Part shown: positions 59,901 to 64,000 of the stretch, piece after piece
Numbering within the stretch: the stretch's first letter is position 1
Layout: every line of letters begins with the position of its first letter
DNA from: Utricularia gibba
Taxonomy: Eukaryota; Streptophyta; Magnoliopsida; Lamiales; Lentibulariaceae
NCBI GenBank assembly: GCA_002189035.1
Contig: NEEC01000017.1
Location: 2,576,392-2,640,391, forward strand
Length of the DNA stretch: 64,000 bases
Direction of reading: 5' to 3'
The notes under the pieces: model-generated
Seen by the model: the letters and a program-made list of their open reading frames with translations, nothing else
Databases searched by the model: none
Told to the model about the DNA's origin: nothing
Position numbers and translations under genes: made by a program

Positions 59901-62732
59901 GAAAGCTGAATAGAAATAAGTATCATCCAGCAGAAAAGGCCAATGAAGCTTCAACTGAGGACAAGGGAAGTCCAGATGCAGCAAGTACTGCCGTGCTACG
60001 CTTTACCATATAGTTCCATCAAAGCAAGTGCTGTCCGAAAAAGCATCACCCGATTTCCCTCAAAGAGAAGAACATCCCAAACCCTGAGAACTGGATGCAT
60101 GGCATATCATATGAGGCCCACACAAATTTGGTTTCAGTAAGCCTCCAACTTTCCCATGAATGGGAAAGAAAAGTTTAAAGAATGATGAATCAGATTAAGA
60201 ATCTCACCACTTTCCCAAGGAAGCATATTCATAAATATTGTCAAGAACCATGGCCCAGTGACCCAGGCCACCTGCACTCCCAAGTAATCCAGATGATTTA
60301 CTGCATAAAACAAAAAAAATTATGGAGAACCCCAAAGTATACTGAAGTACGTTCTACCATGGAGCATGAGGGAGAAGATGCTATAGGAAAACAAACCCAA
60401 TTTAGGAAATCTTTCTCGCACCAAATCCTCAAGTACAAGCTGATCAACCTGCCAGGAGAAAATACCAGACGCAAATGAGCATCAATGATGTGTCTATCTA
60501 ATAGAAGAAACAGAAAATTGGGGGCAATATGCCACGGAAAATCCACATGATACCTGAAATTCTATCATTTCTTCAGAAAAATACCCATCAAAATAATAAT
60601 CAAGAATACCTAATAGTGACCTGAAATATGACAATTTCATTTGCTAATTAAATACATAATATATTAAAAAGTGCATATTTTCAAGATTCAACCCACCAAA
60701 ATGCATTTTCTTCTGGCATCAGAAGCAACAACAAACCTGCAAAGAAATTCATGGCCTGCATAGAAAAAATAATGATGAGGGTAGTTGTAAGTAGAAGCGT
60801 CAAATAAATCACTACAGATATTGAGCATTGAATATAGTTTGAAAGAGCAAGCAGGCCTAAAACCTGCCTGTTAATTGTCTGGTACGCACCTGGCAGTAGC
60901 CAACCATGGGATTATGGCGTGCATATGCTGTAAGTAAGCGCCTCAATGCATTTCTTCCATTTTCATCCAAAGCAGGATGGCCAGGAAATGTTCGAGGTAA
61001 ATCCTTTAGCAAAATACATGCACTTGGAGATTTCAAATCAATGGAATTTAGGTGGCTGAAGCATACTTTCTAATTTCGAAACTATAGAACAACAACCTTC
61101 TCTATTTGGAGCCTCCACTTTTCAGGCGCACCAGCCACTTGCTTTTCTGGGTTTGATTTCAGTTTATTCACCTCATCGTCCATATTCTCTACATCCATAT
61201 CTGGAATGAGCAAATTTTGATAGTACTTTTCTACTCGATGTGCTCTAACACCAATAAAGGCTTGCCAGATCTGTCATTATAAGCATGCATAGTAAATAAT
61301 GTACACAGAATGAGGAAGGGACATACAAAAAATGGTCAACATGTCCTTGCCTCTCCCCTTAGTGCCATTGGGACACCACCTTGAACAAGACATTCCAATT
61401 CCTCCATCCAAGCAAGTTGTGTATCTAGCTTGGTAGAATGAATAGCAGCTATTGATGTTGCAGCTTGAATATTATCTCCAGGAGACATGTCTTGAACATC
61501 TGATTCTGATTTCTCCAAATCATAGAACTCTTCCTCAGAGTCATCTTCTGATGCTCCTTTCCCATGTCTAGAATCCAGAGTGGGAAGAAGTTCCTTTCTA
61601 GTAGCAGAATTTGGCTTGTTCTTTGCTACACTTGGCCTCCTCATATTTGAGCTTACCATCTCCTCTATAGCATGCAGCGGAGGCCTGATTTCAGACCATA
61701 TGTGCACTTGATTTTTTTCATCTGCCAACCAAGGATGATCTCCTTTGCTCAGATGCTTGGCCTGGGGCTTTTCCCCATCTAATTCATCAGTACGAACTGC
61801 AAGTTGTCGAAAATCCCGTTTTTCTTATATTTTGAATTTAAAAGAAACCCTCTTTATGGATCTAGTAATTCCAACGATTTACCTGCAGAAATCTGAGCAG
61901 AACCAGATTGCCTTCCCAGGAAATCCTTCCACCTATCTGACCTCTCCTCCTCTTCTTCCTAAAAGCAGACAAGACATTGCTTTTACAGGGCATGGTCGGG
62001 AAAACAGATAAGCAACACTCAAGATCTTCGTTTGTTGTAGGTAGTAATATCAAATTCAAAAGCGGCGAAGGGATGCTTAGTGAGTTAAAAACCTTGTAGA
62101 TACTAGCATACTCCTTGTATCTATGCAAATGCTGGGGTCTGATCGCAAATCCATAAACGTCCCTGTTAATCCAAGTTCCCATGTTCAGTGGAGGACTAAA
62201 TTAAAAAACTAATCACATCTCTAGCCTGGTAAATTTTATTTCATTGAACGGCAAGCCGGACAAAAATATCAAGAGGAGACAAATGGAAGAAAGAAAAAAT
62301 ACGCATCGTAGATAACTTTTTAGGTTTCCCTCAATAAGCAACTCTTACATAGATGATACTTATCTCAGTAAAAAATGTTCGGGTTTGACATATTTTGAGA
62401 GGAATAGAGTTTTTTATCCCAAATCTTTACAAAACAGACAACGGCAGTATCCTGCTCACCGGAAGAACACAGTATAGAAAGACTCGAGAACATCGTCAAA
62501 ATTGTAACAATAATTCACCAATTCCAACCTTCAGTACAACATCGGAAAATCCTTGGACATTACGGTGAGAGGTCAAGATGCAAGATGCAAAATGCTAGAA
62601 ACTACGAATGAATTATCATCAGCAGACACATGGAACAAGAAATAACTGGCGGTACCGTTTGTAGTCAAAAGAAACACCCGGAGTTTGACTAATCACATCG
62701 GTTGCCGCCTTCGCTGCTCCTTTAGCCTTCAT
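56920..62732 (-). CDS. RabGAP/TBC-domain protein
   Basis: A GTPase-activating protein for Rab GTPases, resembling Arabidopsis At3g55020. Eighteen exons from 62656-62732 to 56920-57175 sum to 809 codons (808 residues). N-terminal: MKAKGAAKAATDVI, then DVYGFAIRPQHLHRYKEYAS and an acidic linker. The TBC domain begins at LVQGGVPMALRGE and carries both catalytic fingers: Arg in DLPRTFPGHP and Gln in MVGYCQAMNFF; WSLLGILDYYFDGYFSEEM, VTGPWFLTIFMNMLPWE and VWDVLLFEGNRVMLF follow. The C-terminal third is coiled coil (ELETALVEMVKLDNRRELSAR, VEQLEREISELQQALVDK). The intron after exon 4 starts GC (61350-61349). It is the gene nearest to the chromosome end, starting about 970 bp from the telomeric array. 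No frame break. Confidence 0.94.
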
Positions 62733-63699
62733 TTTCGGAAACAGGCAGATCACGAGAGACAAGTTCCGTTGCTATTTTGATAGGCCCGATCTATTTCCAG
62801 GAGTCCGCCGGGACTTTCTGCAGCAGGATATTATACCAAGGGCTAATAATGCGCAAGTGTGTTCTTGATGCCCGGCTTCTCATTTTCACAGTAAATAAAC
62901 AGCTTCAGTTTCAGAGTCGTGGGAGACCGCCATCATCATCACGTGGAGAGTGGGACTGGAGGTTTTTTTTTTTTTTTTGAGAAGATTTTACCTGTCAAAC
63001 CGCGATCTCAAATATGATTTAGGGCTCGGTGGTGATTGGTGAATGACGTGCAGTGTGTTCATAATGGGACAACTAAGATGTTTTGTAGAATACATAACCG
63101 GTAACTTTAAATGCTAATTTGGTAGAGTAATGTGGATTTGGAGATTATATGAATGATTTGAGTTTGAAAATTAAAATATGTTTTATGGTGTTTAAAACTT
63201 CTTGATTGCATTTTTCATCAACACCTTAGAGATTGGTCAATGTCGTCTTGGTGTATGTAGGAAACTAACGAATATGAATCCTGTACTTATCACTAATTTT
63301 AATATCCTTTATCATGATCCACTACCTGTACTCTATTCAGTAGTCCATGGTGGACTACCAATATGTCGGTGGACTCATCTTAAGACTGTCTGCCAAGTTC
63401 TGTAACCTCACACGCTCTAGCTAATGACATATGCAAGAAAGAGGATAATTTTATTTATCATGAAAATGCAAAGTTCACTAATAGAAAGCATGTGCATGTC
63501 CAAAGCCAAAAACTAGGAAGTACGCAAATGCCACCGACGAAACCCTCCCATCATTGTCCAAAAGCCATCCCTCCCTCTAGTGCTTTCTTCATCACTCAAA
63601 CCAACAATGATAACAAACATCTTGCTATCGACCTCATATTCCACACATAAAGGATAGGTTTAGCATTTAGGATTCACCGTTCCGTTTACGATTTTAGTG
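62733..63699. other. Subtelomeric spacer and RabGAP upstream region
   Basis: The RabGAP promoter occupies the left part. No satellite, transposon or gene is recognisable. The last 50 bp before 63700 already contain decayed TTTAG-like words. Confidence 0.5.
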
Positions 63700-64000
63700 C
63701 TTTAGGGTTTAGCGTTTAGGGTTTAGCGTTTAGGGTTCAGGGTTAAGGGTTCAGCGTTCATGGTTGAGGATTAAGGGTTCAGCGTTCATGGTTGAGGATT
63801 CATGGTTGAGGGTTCAGGGTTCAGCATTCATGGTTGAGGTTCAGGGTTTAGGGTTTAGGGTTCAGGGTTTTAGGGTTTAGGGTTAGGGTTTAGGGTTCAG
63901 GGTTTAGGGTTCAGGGTTTAGGGTTCAGGTTTCAGGGTTTAGGGTTTAGGGTTTAGGGTTCAGGTTCAGGGTTCAGGGTTTAGGGTTCAGGGTTCAGGGT
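63700..64000 (+). repeat. Telomere-like array of mixed TTTAGGG and TTCAGGG
   Basis: The last 301 bases are almost entirely 7-mers in one register, G-rich strand reading towards the right end, as at a right-hand chromosome end. By hand I count about 14 TTTAGGG and 11 TTCAGGG. The left half is degenerate (TTTAGCG, TTCAGCG, TTCATGG, TTGAGGA, TTAAGGG); the right half is cleaner, with occasional 6-mers (TTCAGG, TTAGGG) and 8-mers. It runs off the window, so the true end may be further right. Confidence 0.9.

Noticed and set aside
1-64000. tRNA, rRNA or CRISPR-like arrays
   Set aside because: No cloverleaf with A and B boxes, no rRNA-like stretch and no spaced repeats were noticed by eye; a tRNAscan run would be the proper test.
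63700-64000. Array as an ordinary minisatellite
   Set aside because: The strict 7-base register, G-rich orientation towards the right end and abundance of exact TTTAGGG fit a telomere much better.

Overview
This window looks like nuclear DNA from a flowering plant with a very compact genome, and it appears to run into a chromosome end on the right. The plant evidence is GT-AG introns of about 70-500 bp, plastid and peroxisome proteins typical of land plants (SBPase, PSRP4, PXN), callose synthase, a SOSEKI protein, and a 3' terminal array of TTTAGGG-type repeats. About 20 genes fit into 63 kb with almost no transposon sequence. This density, plus an unusual mixture of TTTAGGG and TTCAGGG telomere units, makes a small-genome asterid such as a Lentibulariaceae (Utricularia/Genlisea) attractive. 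That placement is inference, not proof.

Layout, left to right: ATE1 (minus, cut by the left edge) diverges from a PH1-like gene; then PSRP4 and a 5.3-kb callose synthase of the CALS12/GSL5 type (both minus); GMT1/EPC1, a FAS1-domain gene and a weak C2-like gene (minus); the peroxisomal NAD carrier PXN (plus); SBPase, a TPT-family sugar-nucleotide/phosphate translocator and a SANT-domain protein with SPRF repeats (minus). A 2.2-kb spacer carries a Tourist-like MITE. Then come a SOSEKI gene and a small membrane protein (plus), STR4A and an organellar-type class I release factor (minus), a purple acid phosphatase, the mitochondrial ABC transporter ATM3/ABCB25 and an EngB-type GTPase (plus), a PBL-type receptor-like cytoplasmic pseudokinase, an Enhancer-of-polycomb-like protein and a RabGAP/TBC protein (minus). 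About 1 kb of spacer leads to the telomere-like array.

The genes are ordinary, mostly single-copy housekeeping genes and do not form one pathway. GMT1, the FAS1 gene and SBPase are in the same order as Arabidopsis At3g55830, At3g55820 and At3g55800 (from memory), so that part is a conserved plant block. Exon structures were worked out by hand. For ten genes whose whole coding sequence is inside the window and which have introns and no frame break, the exon sums are exact multiples of three.

The most general observation is that at least six genes carry single reading-frame breaks that are repaired by one or two extra bases, nearly always inside a G or C run (CALS12 twice, PXN, SANT protein, SOSEKI four times, small membrane protein; the EPC-like break is in an A run). 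This pattern points to homopolymer errors of a long-read assembly rather than to gene death. The most biologically interesting signals are the mixed telomere array, the degenerate PBL kinase, and a possible GA-AG intron in the purple acid phosphatase. I found no wholly new multi-gene system.
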